A stretch of 64,000 nt of DNA from assembly GCF_037975245.1 (NCBI RefSeq), contig NC_092568.1:1922001-1986000 (forward strand). The letters are read 5' to 3'. Position 1 is the stretch's first letter. Each line of letters starts with the position of its first letter. The notes below the pieces were generated by a model. That model had not been told where the DNA came from. It worked only from the letters and a program-made list of their open reading frames with translations, and did no database searches. Shown piece after piece: positions 50,010 to 62,886 of this stretch. The DNA comes from Apostichopus japonicus (Eukaryota; Echinodermata; Holothuroidea; Aspidochirotida; Stichopodidae). The position numbers and the translations under genes are program-made.

Positions 50010-51475
50010 TCCAAACTCCCAACCAATCAGGGCAGATCAGTCCTTTTAGGAATGATTTTTATATCGTTAGTTAATACAGGATGGGCAGGTTATTGGCTGC
50101 CTTCTGACTATGCGCAGTGGGATTTTCGGTGGAGTGATCAATAACAGGCATCATTGTTCCCGCAAGTTCGTCACTTCTTCGAATTGCGTAATTGACGGAG
50201 TCAGATCATTGTATTTTTAGTTTGTTTGTTAACGGCAAACTAATCATTTAATTTAACTAGAGAAGAGAATCGACAGAGAAGAAATTATAACGAATCACTA
50301 ATCAAATCCTATCTTGTCAACTTGTTTTTGTGTGAACTGTCAGTGTTTCCTCTATCGCCCGTTCGAGACGTCTCCCGAAGAAGCATAAAATACGGCATCA
50401 AGATAACCCCAGTACATCTCTCTCGCGAGTCCCTATATAATATTACACTAAGGGTATTGAATATTGGTGATGAGTAACAAACTTTTACGGAGCAGTGGGG
50501 CATGTGACTTTGATTTGATGAGGCAAAAGGCACAAAATTAAAACAAGACTTCTCAACAAAGTGAATCCTCATGCATTTTCATATCGAAAGTTTTAAAACT
50601 CTAATGTTTCTAAAACAGGGAACTTTTTAAGAAACTGAATTAGGGTACCGGTACTTTTAATATGCGGAGGAAAACATTAACAAAATGCGACAACAAACTT
50701 TCGATTTGTATTCTTTTACATGCCCATTGGAACGGTTAAGTAGTGCATAGTGTTCGTACTTTGGTAACAGTGTAGTCAATCTATGTTCACATGTGGTTTC
50801 ATGGTGACGATAAGTTATCATACTGAGCAGTAACAATAAATGTTGGAATACCATAAAAACATTATGCTTCTTTTAGTTTCGGTCTGTAGTCCCATTTATA
50901 ACGGTCCCCTGGTCTAACTTATAGAAGCAAATAGGCGACCCCCTCTTGACGCCGACAAAATGCAAGAACATGTGACTTGTTAATTAGCATATCAAAGTAG
51001 TATAAGGAGTACGTCCCGGTACCGTTTGACAAAGAGATCAAGAAAGACATCTCAACCCAGCACCTCTACTCTGGAGGGTTTGCATATTTGCATTTCTTAT
51101 TACTTCGTACTGCAAACACTAGAATGAGCCTTTATAGTAAATCCGCGGCACAGAATACCCGATGAATGACAAACAAACTCATCAAAGATGGACCTGCAGC
51201 TGCTTATTTTTCTTAACATATTCAGAGAATGTTGAATAGGACGAATTTCCACGATAGTCTATATCCTCGTGTTTGACGCAAACAAAAAAGAAGAATGCCA
51301 TATACGTCATCCACTTAAAAGGGCCTGACAACGGCCCGACAGAATGTCACATTGATATAGATCTAGCCTGGTTACTTTGGCGTACCAGGCTTACTAACAG
51401 CCCGGCATTTTGGCTAAGATCATGTGTAGCATAATGTTCCCATTTTCTAGGGGAATCGTGATACACAGCTGACGA

Positions 51476-51840
51476 CAGTGGCGTAGGAAGGTACTTTTGA
51501 GTGGGGGGGCTGAAGACTGATGGCCGGCCTGGGGGAGGGGTCTAAGGGGAGGGGGTGTCCCCCTCCCCTTTGGATTTTTTTTGCATTTCCAGGTGGCCTC
51601 AGATGCAATTTGGTGCAATATAGCACACTTCAACACCCACTCCATTTTGTGAACTTAATTTTGTATTTTCACTTGGCCTTAGATGCAATTTGGTGCTCCA
51701 AATGAGATTTTTTTCTCATTTGGAAATGAAAAAGGGGTTTTCTGACTTGCGAACCGGGGGGGCGGAATGATACTTCCGCCCCTCCACATTTTTCACTGGG
51801 GGGCTGGCGCCCCCCAGCCCCCCCGGTTCCTACGCCCTTG
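51476..51840. mobile_element. hAT-type MITE with perfect 8-bp target duplication, copy 2
   Basis: 365-bp near twin of 30235-30562. It starts CAGTGGCGTAGGAAGG and ends GGTTCCTACGCCCTTG. The target duplication is GCTGACGA (51468-51475, 51841-51848). It retains an extra G/C-run segment missing from copy 1. High identity between copies implies recent activity. Confidence 0.85.
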
Positions 51841-53604
51841 GCTGACGATGATCACGCAGTCACAATCTCGATGCAAGGGGACTGGGGCTGAGAGCGAATC
51901 AGTCGTTCGGTTGTTTGCTTTTTCGTGCCTAAGTTCTATTTTTGGTGACTTTTTTTCCTTAAACAAGTACCCGGCTCACTAACAGCAATGTATCACATAT
52001 AAGAGGAGTTAAGCCTACACCTGCTCAGGGCAACGCCCTGATCTGCTGTGAAGGTATATAGTTACCGTCGTTAATCTGTATTCGACTAAAACTTGCCAAA
52101 AAAATTCAGAAGTAGATTCCTGGTAGTTCCGAACTTCCAGATTATTTCTAGGGGTTATAATGTACATCATTGGGGAAATAATGCCTCAGTGAGAAGAAAG
52201 AAAAAAATCCTACAGGGCATGGTACAATACAGAGCTTGTGTGACCATTACTTGACTCGCTAGCAGTATTTGGGGACAATACTGATGACCTTTAATTCTTC
52301 ATCCGTGACACCCCTTGATAATTTCTCGTCCTTTGGCCATTTTACCAGCAAAGCAGGGAGTCTTCTTAGAGCTAGGACCCCCCCCCCCCACCAAATGCGG
52401 AGCCGACACATCATATAGCTATGTAGTTGCCTCTGATCTATATCATTAACCTACTCATAAATATTTATATCCACGTAATTGGCGGGAAAGCATCTCCGTT
52501 CTAAACATTTACAGAGCTATTTGATTGTTTGTCTAAGTTGTCTAAACAGAAGTTACCTTTAGATGAGCAAATTAAGATTGTCATAACTGCGAAAAGCCTT
52601 GAAATGTCACAGCAGATCAGAAGTCATGATAAACATGATGTGACGGACTTTCACTTTATGAAATAAATGTTATCGATCCACTCTCCTAATCCACCCAACC
52701 ACCGTCTCTATTCAGTTGAAGCAAAGGTGAGTACACTTTAAACTGGTGTCATGACGTTTAAAGTAGATAAATGGTGGCGCAACTTGCCTAAAGTAGGTTC
52801 TCAGTATGGACCTGGGGTGAGGGGTAGCATCCTTGAAATTACACCATCTCATGGGCCCTGACTTAACCAGCAGCGTGCATAGGATTTGAAAGGTGGTGGG
52901 TCAAATTCAATCCCTCCTCCTCTCCGGCTGAGTTAGGTAGGGGCCTGAACCTTTAAGGCATGGCCATATAGGCGAATGAAGGATCTTATAATGCTCAGGG
53001 TGGTGCCCTGGGGATATTGAAGCTTACTCCCATATAGGGGGGGGTCTGGAACACCTACCAGAGAGAAAAAAATTGCAGTATTTTCCACAACTGACGACTG
53101 GCATGCCCCCCCCCCCCTCTCCATTGGTCCTGACTGAGGAAGTTTCCAATGCACCAATTGAAAACTCCCACCAATGTGCACCAACTGCAGTAGTTTATAA
53201 AGTAGATTGCTTCCTGCTTCGCTTTGACTTTTCTGCTGACCTCCAGGTGATATGAACAACCTATCTCTCTCTAGATTAGCTGGTTTAACCTTACAAAATG
53301 ATATTATACTTCCAGCAAGGTTCACTTTTTCTCACATATATGCTCTCCTGAAGCAAAAATTAGTGTCAACTTCTCTTTAATATCAGTCTCTTCGAGTACA
53401 TTAAAGTGGTGCAAACAGGATAATTAACAAAACCCCTTGATAATTAGAGAAGGTATCAGGTAAGTATTTTGCACACAAATCAGGCAAAACTTTGGTCGCA
53501 CATACTCGACCAAATTGTTGCAGCCATAGTTAGCGTCGCATAGCTTATGTTGGCAGTTGGTTTCAAAAGTAACGCTTGTAAGATGGTATTAGCAATTAAT
53601 CAAA

Positions 53605-54785
53605 AATCTGATAAAAGAAAATATATTTGTGCTCATTTCTGTGGCACGATTCAGTTCGCTGCAAGAAGAAATAAACTTTCGATTACTCTCTCTTTTATGT
53701 CCAAAATATGACAAACAAACATATATTTATCAATGTCTTTGTATTTTCTTTCATTATAAACATTAAGTCATTAAAGAACTTTAAAAAAAATACAAGCTGC
53801 TCATAGTACTGAATATTAAACACAGTTAAGTGATGAACATTTCCTTGGCTGCCCTTAAAAGAATCAAACAGGACCAGCAACTCATTTGATTTGATTTTCC
53901 TAACACAACCTAATAAAGCTTCAGTTCACACAACCATTGTTTTCCTTCTATTGTTCACTTTAAATGTGAAGGCACCCAATTCTGATCAAAATCTGATTAC
54001 AGTAAATATATTTGTTCTCATTTCTGTGGCACAATTAAATTTGCTGCAAGAAGAAATAAACTTTCCATTTTTTCAATAAAAATTTGCAGGAACTCAAATT
54101 CTTCTGAAGGGTAATTTCAAACAGACAACTTCTGCACAATTTTGTTGAGATTATTTTTTCATTGTTTGATGTATTTGAGTCAAAACTAAGAACAAAACAA
54201 AAAATGTTTTCTTTCAGTCAGAAGTTGCATATGCTGTAATATATGACATGGAACTGTTTCTCTCAGGAATCATCAATTTGGAAAAAATTAAATCCTGACT
54301 GATACTGATATACAGAGGCAGTGATAAACAAGAAAAGTATATCAGTAAATGTGTTCTGATTTTCTCTGATTGAAACAGTGTATTCATGATGCCAAACTAC
54401 TAGGACATTTTTGTGTGTGTAAATGATTGAAAAAAAACGATGAGCTTAGTTGGTTTTTCATTGATATGATTTGTTCAAAAGTATGAAGTTTGTTTTCAAT
54501 GAAGAAATCAAAGTCAATTTGCTTGAAGCTTGTTGTAAATGCACTCACCTTAACCAATTATTTATCACTTAAACCAATCACTTTAACCAATTATATACTT
54601 ATACATCAAACAAATACATCAAACAAATATCAGTAAATGTGTTCTGATTTTCTCTGATTGAAACAGTATATTCATGATGCCAAACTACTAGGACATATTT
54701 TTTTGTGTGTAAATGATTGAAAAAAAGGACAAAAAAATTTGCTTGAAGCTTGTTGTAAATGCACTCACTTTAACCAAGTATATAA
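53605..54785. repeat. Nested local direct duplications
   Basis: Two sets. First, about 85 bases around TCATTTCTGTGGCACRATT and GCTGCAAGAAGAAATAAACT occur at 53605-53690 and 53985-54065. Second, about 95 bases beginning ATATCAGTAAATGTGTTC occur at about 54339-54436 and 54628-54725, followed in both cases by GCTTGAAGCTTGTTGTAAAT (54520 and 54742). The second copy has lost about 60 bases in between. No coding content. Confidence 0.7.
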
Positions 54786-55811
54786 TTATACATCAAACAA
54801 AAGATTTGTTTTTCTATTACATTATAGTACAGTACTGATAACTAATGCAAAAATATAAAGGAACTGTCAAATTTAACCTTCATGATCATCATTGATGAAA
54901 ACATCAGATGGTCACAAAGGAGATGTTCACAAGGTCCTTTTTTTTTTAGGACATGGGAAATGGGAGGGGTTACCGATTTGAATGAATGAACACTTCTCCT
55001 TTCCAGTTTTCCATATGAAAATTGCATAACATTTCCAGTTAGCATACATCGTATATATTTCTAATGGTTATCAATGTAAAGTTTGTTGAGTGCATATTTT
55101 TAAAGGAGAAAATTCTTTAAAGAAATTCTCAGAAAGCTGCTGAAATCTCTTCAAACTATAAATTGCTATTTTATAATAATTTCAGTTGTAAATCATTCGA
55201 GATATAATCAATTAATGAGGACGAAAATAAAAATCTAGTAATTAAACAGTATTAAGTAAACAAAGAAACAAGAAGCATGAACACTGCTTGAAAGCAATTC
55301 TATCTGGCAACAAAGGCTTCTAAAGGTATAAAGAAGTATTGGTGCTCTCCAGCCATACACAAAGTTAACAGAGGGCTCTCTCATATCCATCCTATCCAGT
55401 TACGCTAAACTTGACAAGGTGCAGTCTCTGACTGCACATCATAACGGTATCATGAGTTGCTCCATAGTAGTATATACAAATTTCGATCCTGATTATTGGA
55501 AAAGAGATCTTTTGAAATATATTTTGAAATTTGCAAGTCAAGCTTCTTGCTTTAAGCAATTTAAACTTGAATTTTTCTACAGCAAACCTGCACAAATGGA
55601 ACCATGAATTAATCAACCTTCTCCCAGCGTTTCATTTATGTAAGCTCATCAGGCATGTTCCCTTGTGAGCTGTTTCCACGATCGTGTTACATCAATTCAG
55701 AGGTCTCTAAACTGTACACGTGATGCAGATGAGGACAAATATGACAGCACCCTCTGTTAAAATACTCGGGAGCCCCAATTCCTTTACTGCAGGCAAAACT
55801 AACGATACTTT

Positions 55812-58800
55812 TTATGTGGCAAAGAACCACACCTCATTGTGACGACTGAAGATGGTAAAAGGACTGTCGTAACCTGCAGTGTAGTAGAAGCTCTTGTCAT
55901 ATGTGGCTGTGGTGTTAGCCAAGGAATTTTTCAAAGCTTCAGCATTGGCAATCCAATCCTCCTGTTTTGCAAAACCGTGAAAAACTCTGTGGGGACAAAT
56001 ATGCAGAGAGAGAGAGAGATTATGATCAAATATATCAAGAAACAGTAAACATAGGATATAGGTTGTCCTTGGACTCTAGTATATATTGTCACAAATAAAC
56101 ATTCTTGACGAAGATATGGCTATAATTCAGAGAGCACAATAACAATATTCAGTCTAGTTTTTACCAAATTAGCCTCAAAGAAACTTTTTGACATTGGTGT
56201 TCACCACATGCTAGCACAAACAAACAAACACTTATTAATTAAAACAAACAAAAAACTTGTGATTAATTCTTTCAATGGAAGTTGAAAAGTTTAAGGTGAA
56301 GAATTCCTTTTTAAATGATATTTTGTCATGACCTATCCTCAAACTGACTAATTGCGGTATGATAATCTTTCCTCTATGTTTATTTTATCATTGTTTGCTC
56401 AATATCAGCGAGATAAGAAAGGGTGAGCAAACAGTTAAAAAGCTTCTTATCAACAGCAAAACAAACCCAGCCATTTGCGTGATTGTGTCTACTTGTTCAG
56501 AATGATTGGATTATCTCCAAAAAACCTTCACATATGTTATACTGTAACCATGTCAAATTTACTTGGATGACCTTTCAACTTCTCTTGGTTCAGTCTTCAA
56601 TTTCAGAAGACTTATCTAAACAATTAAACATTACTCCTGGGTTACCTCTCTATTTGTAACGGTATTTTGTAATGTTTCTGTAGATTTTAACAGATACCTT
56701 TTCATGAACTTCTAAGTACAGAGAACTTTGAGAGCTATGCAAGCATTCCAAATAAAGCAGGATTAAAGGATAAATCAAGAAGAAGATTAAATTAGCCTAA
56801 GTAAAGGTTTTTAAGAACACTTGTTCAGATGACATCACAGAGCCCCTACTGTGATCCAACTTCCTGGAGAAGTAAGTTTTTATAGCCAGTCAAGATAAGT
56901 TACACTCAATCAACCATATCTCACATAATTTTGTTCACATACTATTGGGATAATTGATACATCACATTCTGTTAAAAGTTGCATAAACCCCCAATCAAAC
57001 CATAGGTGACCTAATTTATTTAGCTATGCTGAACATGGCATGCTGTCTATTGCCCAAAATCTATCTTACTCTCAGACTATAGTCATTTAATTAAGTTACC
57101 CTGCCATAAATCCATAATCACAAACTGCCACCTTCAAGGGAATTTCAAATGCATTTCTGAACTATGTCATGGCATGGCTTATGATGAAGATCACCTCATA
57201 TTGATTGAACCACAGCACAACTCTGTTTACTAGCTTTATTAAACCAAACACTAGTTATTCATGTCCGTTTTGGTTCCAGTTGGTAAAAATAAACAACTGC
57301 TAACATTTAACTTTCATGGGAAGCAAATGTAGTTGGAGGATGAAGAGGGGAAGAGCATGAGCAAGAATTAGAACGGCATAAAGATAATAGGGATCAGTGA
57401 GCTCACTTGAGTAGAGCAAACAAATACACACACACACACAAACACCAATCTGTACCAACCTGACATAAGCTGTGAATTCTTGTAATGGGGATATGAAAAC
57501 CTTATCATTCGAAGGCATAGGAGGATTGTCCTGGTCAGCAAATGGGACGAAGAAAGACACGGTAAAATTGTTTTCGCAAGCTGGCCCTGGAGCTGGGATG
57601 ACTCTAGTTGTCACAGGTGCAGTCATTGGAACCTTCAAACCTGGAAAATAAATAAGGCCCATTTATTGTCTTTTGATAGGGTAACGAATGAAGCATCTGT
57701 GGAAAATACTTAAGGATGAGAAAACTCAACACTATTCCAAATGATGGTGAATAATGCTTTACCATGAAAATAATTGCGTTCAAATTAACCAACTTTTTAA
57801 TATTTTAAATTAAACCGCTGGAAAAAAAGGCCCCAACTTTTAGCACACAAAAATTTGGTAGAGGTTTTCGAAAGTACATTTCAGTCAAGAAGTTCTGATT
57901 CCTCAATTTTTTCACCGTTATTCCAGAAACATTAAACATAGGACAATTAAATGTCTCAGTGTGGATATTTAACTACATTAACAGTTGCTTTGCAATGCTT
58001 GTCGAAAATTTGATCATGGATGACTGTGACAAATTATCTGGATTTCTAGCACCTTGGGGGGGGGTGGGGTGGGGGGCAATACTGATGACCTTTTCAAGTC
58101 CTGTACCTGGTTTGTTGGCACCACTAATATATTTAAACAAAAGTTCAAATCCTTCCTTCACCGCTTTATCATAGCTCAGATCTATCACCTGAGTGCTGAC
58201 CCACTTTGCTGAAGAGTAAGCACGAACTTCATAATCCTGAAATACAAAACAATATTAAATTTAAAATCTCTTCCTTTTTTTCTTCACATTTAAAAAAAAT
58301 AATAAAGTTAGGCAATCATTTAGGTCATATATATTTTGGTAAATTTGATTTTTCTTGTAGACATCCTGTAAACGTATAAAACATTTTAATGTCAAAACAA
58401 CTTAATAAACCACAATATCATTTAGTATTCAAAATGTGAATGCTAATCTGTGGTATTATTACCTGTGTAAAAATGACTAGGGACATTTGCCTCCCAATTC
58501 CTTAATACTTTGCACACCCCCCCTCCCCCCCCAGTGATGTTAGCTTCCCTTTCCTTTGGCTCAGGTTTTCATTTCATGTTTTCATGCTTCTACTTGTTTG
58601 CTTGTTTACTTTGACTGTTTTGTAGTTTTCCTCAAATTACTCTGCTTGCTATATCCATCAACATGCCCCCCCTTCCCCCCTTCCTGCCAGTGACAATGTC
58701 TACTTAATTATTCAATTGCCTTTTTTATAATCGATATTATTAAAATGAAGGATTTACATGAATAGGTGTGCAGGGGAACTTGGATTGGTTGTTATTATCA

Positions 58801-59207
58801 GGGATAGGTACTGTTCTGAGGGATAGGACTGACCTCTGCCAGCACAAGCTTCCTTTATTTAAAACTGTTCTTTTCCTTAAGTTAACAGGTATATGGTACA
58901 GTATTGTACTACAAGCCCAAAAGGGTTGCTCTGTACTCCTTGTTTTGTCCTCAAGTTACAATCTTTTCCCCTCTTATGCTTTTGTTCATTGATAAGTATG
59001 ACTAAAGAACACACGAACAAATAACAAATTTGAAACTATTTGTCTACTTCATATTTTCACCTCTCCACTTCCAGTTGGCTGAAAGTCAGGACAATCTAAC
59101 CCTTTGCAGAAAGTAGGCTCATCCCTGGCTTGCATTGGTTTAGCTGATGCTACTGTCACTGTGACAACTAGTACAGTTATCAGCATCGTAAATTGTCTTG
59201 GAGCCAT
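55812..59207 (-). CDS. SOUL / heme-binding protein family, secreted (SOUL-B)
   Basis: Tandem paralogue of SOUL-A. Coding exons in transcript order: 59207-59061, 58236-58107, 57640-57460, 55986-55812. Total 633 nt, 210 aa plus stop, phases 0, 1, 2 as in SOUL-A; exon 2 is 130 nt in both. Signal peptide at about 1-22 (MLITVLVVTVTVASA core). Landmarks: FCKGLDCPDF, DYEVRAYSSAKWVST, then VIDLSYDKAVKEGFELLFKY, KVPMTAPVTTRVIPAPGP, VSFFVPFADQDNPPMPSND, SFYYTAGYDSPF, FSRHNEVWFF. It is closer than SOUL-A to the human HEBP2 pattern (MTAPVTS, YTAGYNSP). Intron 2 has a G-rich run next to the exon 2 donor (58055-58075) and intron 3 starts beside a CA microsatellite. A noncoding first exon is inferred at about 60472. 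Confidence 0.92.
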
Positions 59208-60471
59208 TTTGTTCTGATGTTAATGTACCTGTAAACTGAGAAAAGACTGCCAATCATCAACAAGTATGTAAAACTGATATGAATCATGTCTTTATTCATA
59301 AACAGGAAGTAAGAATAAGAAAGATATAAATATTATAAACCATAATACATATATGTAAGAACAGGATTTGGGGGCAAGGTAGGGTAGTGTAATCATTGAA
59401 GTCAATGTTTGTAATACAATTAGAAGGTTTGGAACACAGTCCACAAACAAAATGAAAATGACTGTAGGTGCTCCATTGGAAAGTAAAGATTTATTACATG
59501 TAAAGACATTCATTGTATGAAAATCACAGATAAAATAGGCCCAATGGTGCAAAACGGTGAGAGACCTAGGAACAAGACCCACACATGGAGGGGATATGTG
59601 CACATACTAGAAATGCTCTTATAGCATGGTTTTAGGCTTGATAACAGAGAGCATACTGATTTGCATTTCATTAAAAATGAATGTGATGAGAATGCCTGAC
59701 CATCATGGATATGAAATAAGTCCATGAGTGAAGGCATTCCATCCCTCAAACCAGTAATTAGACCTGGGAATGACATTGCAAATGATAGAAATCTGGTACA
59801 ACTTGAACGTCAGATGTGATATGAAAAACTACTCAACACATACAACTTAAAAATTCATGATATTTTAGCTAAATAAAGGTTTCCCCTTCCAATGGGCTTC
59901 CTTTGCCAAGTCTCCCTTTCCCCAGTTGCCAGTGTGCTATCGACTTAATTAGGTCTAACATTAGGCCTTACTTGCCCCCCCCCCCCCCCGCCAAAAAAAA
60001 AGAAGAAATAAACCTTAGGCCTACATGCAGTCACCATTGCAAATTAACAGTTAGGTTGAATGCTACCGATACATAGGCTCTAACACTTAGGACTGTTTGT
60101 TTCTACCCTGCTAGTTTGCATTCAGCTTAAACTTGATCAGGACGTACCCCGCTGCTTGTACGCAATCCTGCTAAACTGGTATCAAAAGAGTAGACAAGAA
60201 TTAATAGGTCATGTGGGTCCATAAATATTTTATGGGGAGAAAATATCGATTCTAGTCAAGTTAACCAATAGGTATAACTAGTTATATTGACTTATGTAAG
60301 TTGCAATACTAAATTTGTTGATACCACTAAAACGAATGAAAGCTCGCTGAAACTGTGTTAACTGTTATGTTCGGAACCGGAACTTTCAATCAAGATCTGC
60401 TTCGCAACGGAGAAGAAAACTGACTATTATTCACTTCCTTAGAGACTAAAGACCTCAATATGTAAGCCTAC

Positions 60472-60642
60472 CTGCACTGGACAATAAAAGTCTTCGAAAG
60501 AGATTATTCGCGCTGTACTGTCGAACCTGATATGTAGACTGCTAGTAAGTAGAGTCACAATAACCGTACCTATCGCTATCAGTATCAGAAATTCATCACA
60601 TGTCTATTGTCTGGATTGTTTACGTTTTCCGCATATTATATA
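60472..60642 (-). promoter_or_regulatory. Candidate SOUL-B promoter and noncoding first exon
   Basis: The SOUL-B start codon lies ~24 bases after an acceptor (CAGTTTACAG), so a leader exon is needed. GTCCAGTGCAG|GTAGGC (GT at 60471-60470, minus) is a fair donor, and TATATAA lies at 60642-60636. The arrangement mirrors SOUL-A but the TATA-to-donor distance is only a guess at exon size. Confidence 0.4.
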
Positions 60643-60828
60643 ACTAAAAATTTCGATTATGCAAGTCTTACGTTCCATGACGTCATAATACCATGTTGTA
60701 CTGAATATTCAGATAATATTCAAGGATGTAGCAGCTAGCGTATAATTTGGGATCCTCGGTTCAATTTTAATGAACTATTGGAAAGTCCTACAAAATATTC
60801 ATTACCAACTTGAAATCATCATGAAATG

Positions 60829-61185
60829 AGGCATTGCAAACTCGCTCAAACCACGTGCCGCGCTCTGAAAAAGTTTACTTACCGTTGCTTGCAAATGACG
60901 TTTTCTTCTTGTCGCTACAAAATGCAGATACCTTGTGTTATCTTCTATCTAGACCTGAGATGTCCACGCTGCTACGTACACTGTGATGTGGGTATTGACC
61001 GTAGTTGTATGCATTGACTGCACACTATAGTGTCTAATTACCGACGGTAGCAAGCTGTGTGTGTATTTTCTGGGTGGATGGTGGTGTCTATAGAAGTGTT
61101 ATAACAATTCTGTTACACCTCATTCAAAACTAGGTCAGATTGCCGGCATTGGACGTTTCTTTTTTTGCGCGAGTCTTCACACCCT
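60829..61185 (-). mobile_element. TTAA-bounded TIR element, copy D, upstream of SOUL-B
   Basis: Same orientation as copy C. Begins AGGCATTGCAAACTCGCTC and ends TTGCGCGAGTCTTCACACCCT. The TTAA flanks are gone, so this is an older insertion. No ~95-base tail. About 200 bases from the inferred SOUL-B promoter. Confidence 0.65.
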
Positions 61186-62324
61186 GTTTTGAAAGATCAG
61201 TCAGGTCATGTAAGTCATAACAATTTGTCGCTACTGCGGTGGGGGTGGGGGTGGGTGTGGTAGAGGTAATGGGAGGGGCGGAGTAGTTGGCCTATAATCT
61301 ACACCGTGGGTCCGATCTCGTCCCCATCGGCCCACCCCCCGTGTCGCAGCCTGGCGACGGCCTTGCACTTACCCAGAGATGTACCGTATATGTTATTTCT
61401 CTACGAATTTCCAATTCTGTGAATGCACCATGGCAACAGCGGAGAGAATGACGTCGTCATGACAATTAAGTTGTTAATGTTTTCGTTATGTATATAATAT
61501 TTAAATAATTTATTCACAGAGGAAAATAATGTTTCTACAAAAGGTTGTATCATTGACAAAATTCGGTGAATCATGTCCGTTGGCAGATGAGTAAGCATAC
61601 CATTTCAAAGATGAATCAAAAAGTATTAAAAGGGGAAAAAAACAAGAAAGAAACAGTAAAGGATCTATCCCATGCTGGTTATGCGCTATACTGTGAGTAA
61701 CTTCGTGAAGTAAGTGAGGTGTTAGCCAGTTATGCGTAGTCGGATTACATTCAATTAGCCATATCTCGACTTACATGGGATAAAGACTTGAAATTGAGTC
61801 TGGAATGGGCTTTACCCCACATCTCCCCGCTCCCTCTATATATATGAAAAAAATGTAAGTGCAGAGTACAAAGTGTTCACTTTTCATGATGGAGGACGCG
61901 GAATACATGATCAGCGTAAATAGTATACTTATGATTTGTTGAAATACATACTTCTAATCTTAGTTGAATTACAAGTTTCAGGGCGGATGCAGGATTTGTG
62001 ACAGGGGGAGGGGTCTGACTGGTCCAGCCGCGCCTGAACGTAAGACTATCTAAGCGGAGCGCCACCATCGGTTGGCGCGGAGCGTACTAGAAAATTTTTG
62101 GCTTTACAAACCCCCTCAGATGGCCGGAAACGGCACTTCCCGAGTATTCTAAGCTGCATGTACCTAGCCTGAAAATATGGATCTCATGTCTGCAATTTCT
62201 CAATTAATGAGAATAAAACAATCTATGAAATATGGTAATACATATCAGATGAGTTGAGATGATACAAAAATCATAATGCCTTTAGTCCCTAATCCCCCTC
62301 CCGTTCCGTCACCACTGTTTGATG

Positions 62325-62886
62325 CAGGGCCGGATCCAGGATTCTGGAAGGGTGAGGGGTTTGGCCTCCAGTGATCCTAGGGTCTAAGGGGAGTGGGTTT
62401 CCCTCTATCCATTGTGAAATTCTTGGATATTTAAGTACAACAGGGAATCCCCTTCAATTTAGCCATGCAAAGCACCTACAAAAACTCACTCGAAATGTAT
62501 CTGCATCAGTACGAGTTAGCTAGTTTTATTGATGATCTATTCATGGTAGATTGGAGAGAACAAACGCCGTGAATGTTTCACAATGAACTTTCGGACCACT
62601 TCGTCAGCGTCGATAGGAGTGTTATAATACGTGTTCATGAGAACAAGAGCTGTGAGATGTTCCTCGCCCAATGGGCGAGGTACGTCTCACTCGTAGCACG
62701 CGTGGCACACTATAGTTCTTTTGACGGAACACACCTGGCTGACTTGTAAGGATAACCGCCCTTCTGACGTCCTACATGTTTAAAATTGGCGTTTAATTTA
62801 ATTTTTTTCTCTCTTTTTTTTTGGTTTTGGCCAAGGGCAGGGGGGGGGGTCCGGACCCCCTGGACCCCCCTCTGGATCCACGCCTG
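62325..62886. mobile_element. Possible hAT-like element, GGATCCA-type ends
   Basis: Starts CAGGGCCGGATCCAGG and ends CTCTGGATCCACGCCTG, an inverted match of about 12 of 15 bases. G and C runs lie inside each end, as in the other hAT-type elements here. No clear 8-bp target duplication. The interior contains unrelated sequence with a hairpin CCTCGCCCAATGGGCGAGG near 62663. Confidence 0.4.

Larger units (their letters stand above)
47432..55811. other. Region between SOUL-B and SOUL-A
   Basis: About 8.4 kb. It contains the SOUL-A noncoding first exon and TATA box, TTAA repeat copy B, two hAT-type elements, a C run at about 49510, and nested direct duplications at 53.6-54.8 kb. TTTTATT-like poly(A) signals for SOUL-B were not resolved. 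The open frame at 52933-53325 has no domain resemblance. Sequence from about 50.1 to 51.4 kb and 51.9 to 53.5 kb shows nothing recognisable. Confidence 0.5.

Noticed and set aside
52933-53325. 130-aa minus-strand ORF
   Set aside because: No recognisable domain, odd composition, crosses a C/G run, no splice context.
59292-59776. Two overlapping minus-strand ORFs upstream of SOUL-B
   Set aside because: They fall within the inferred SOUL-B 5' UTR intron, are hydrophobic or Ser-rich by AT bias, and lack domain or splice support.
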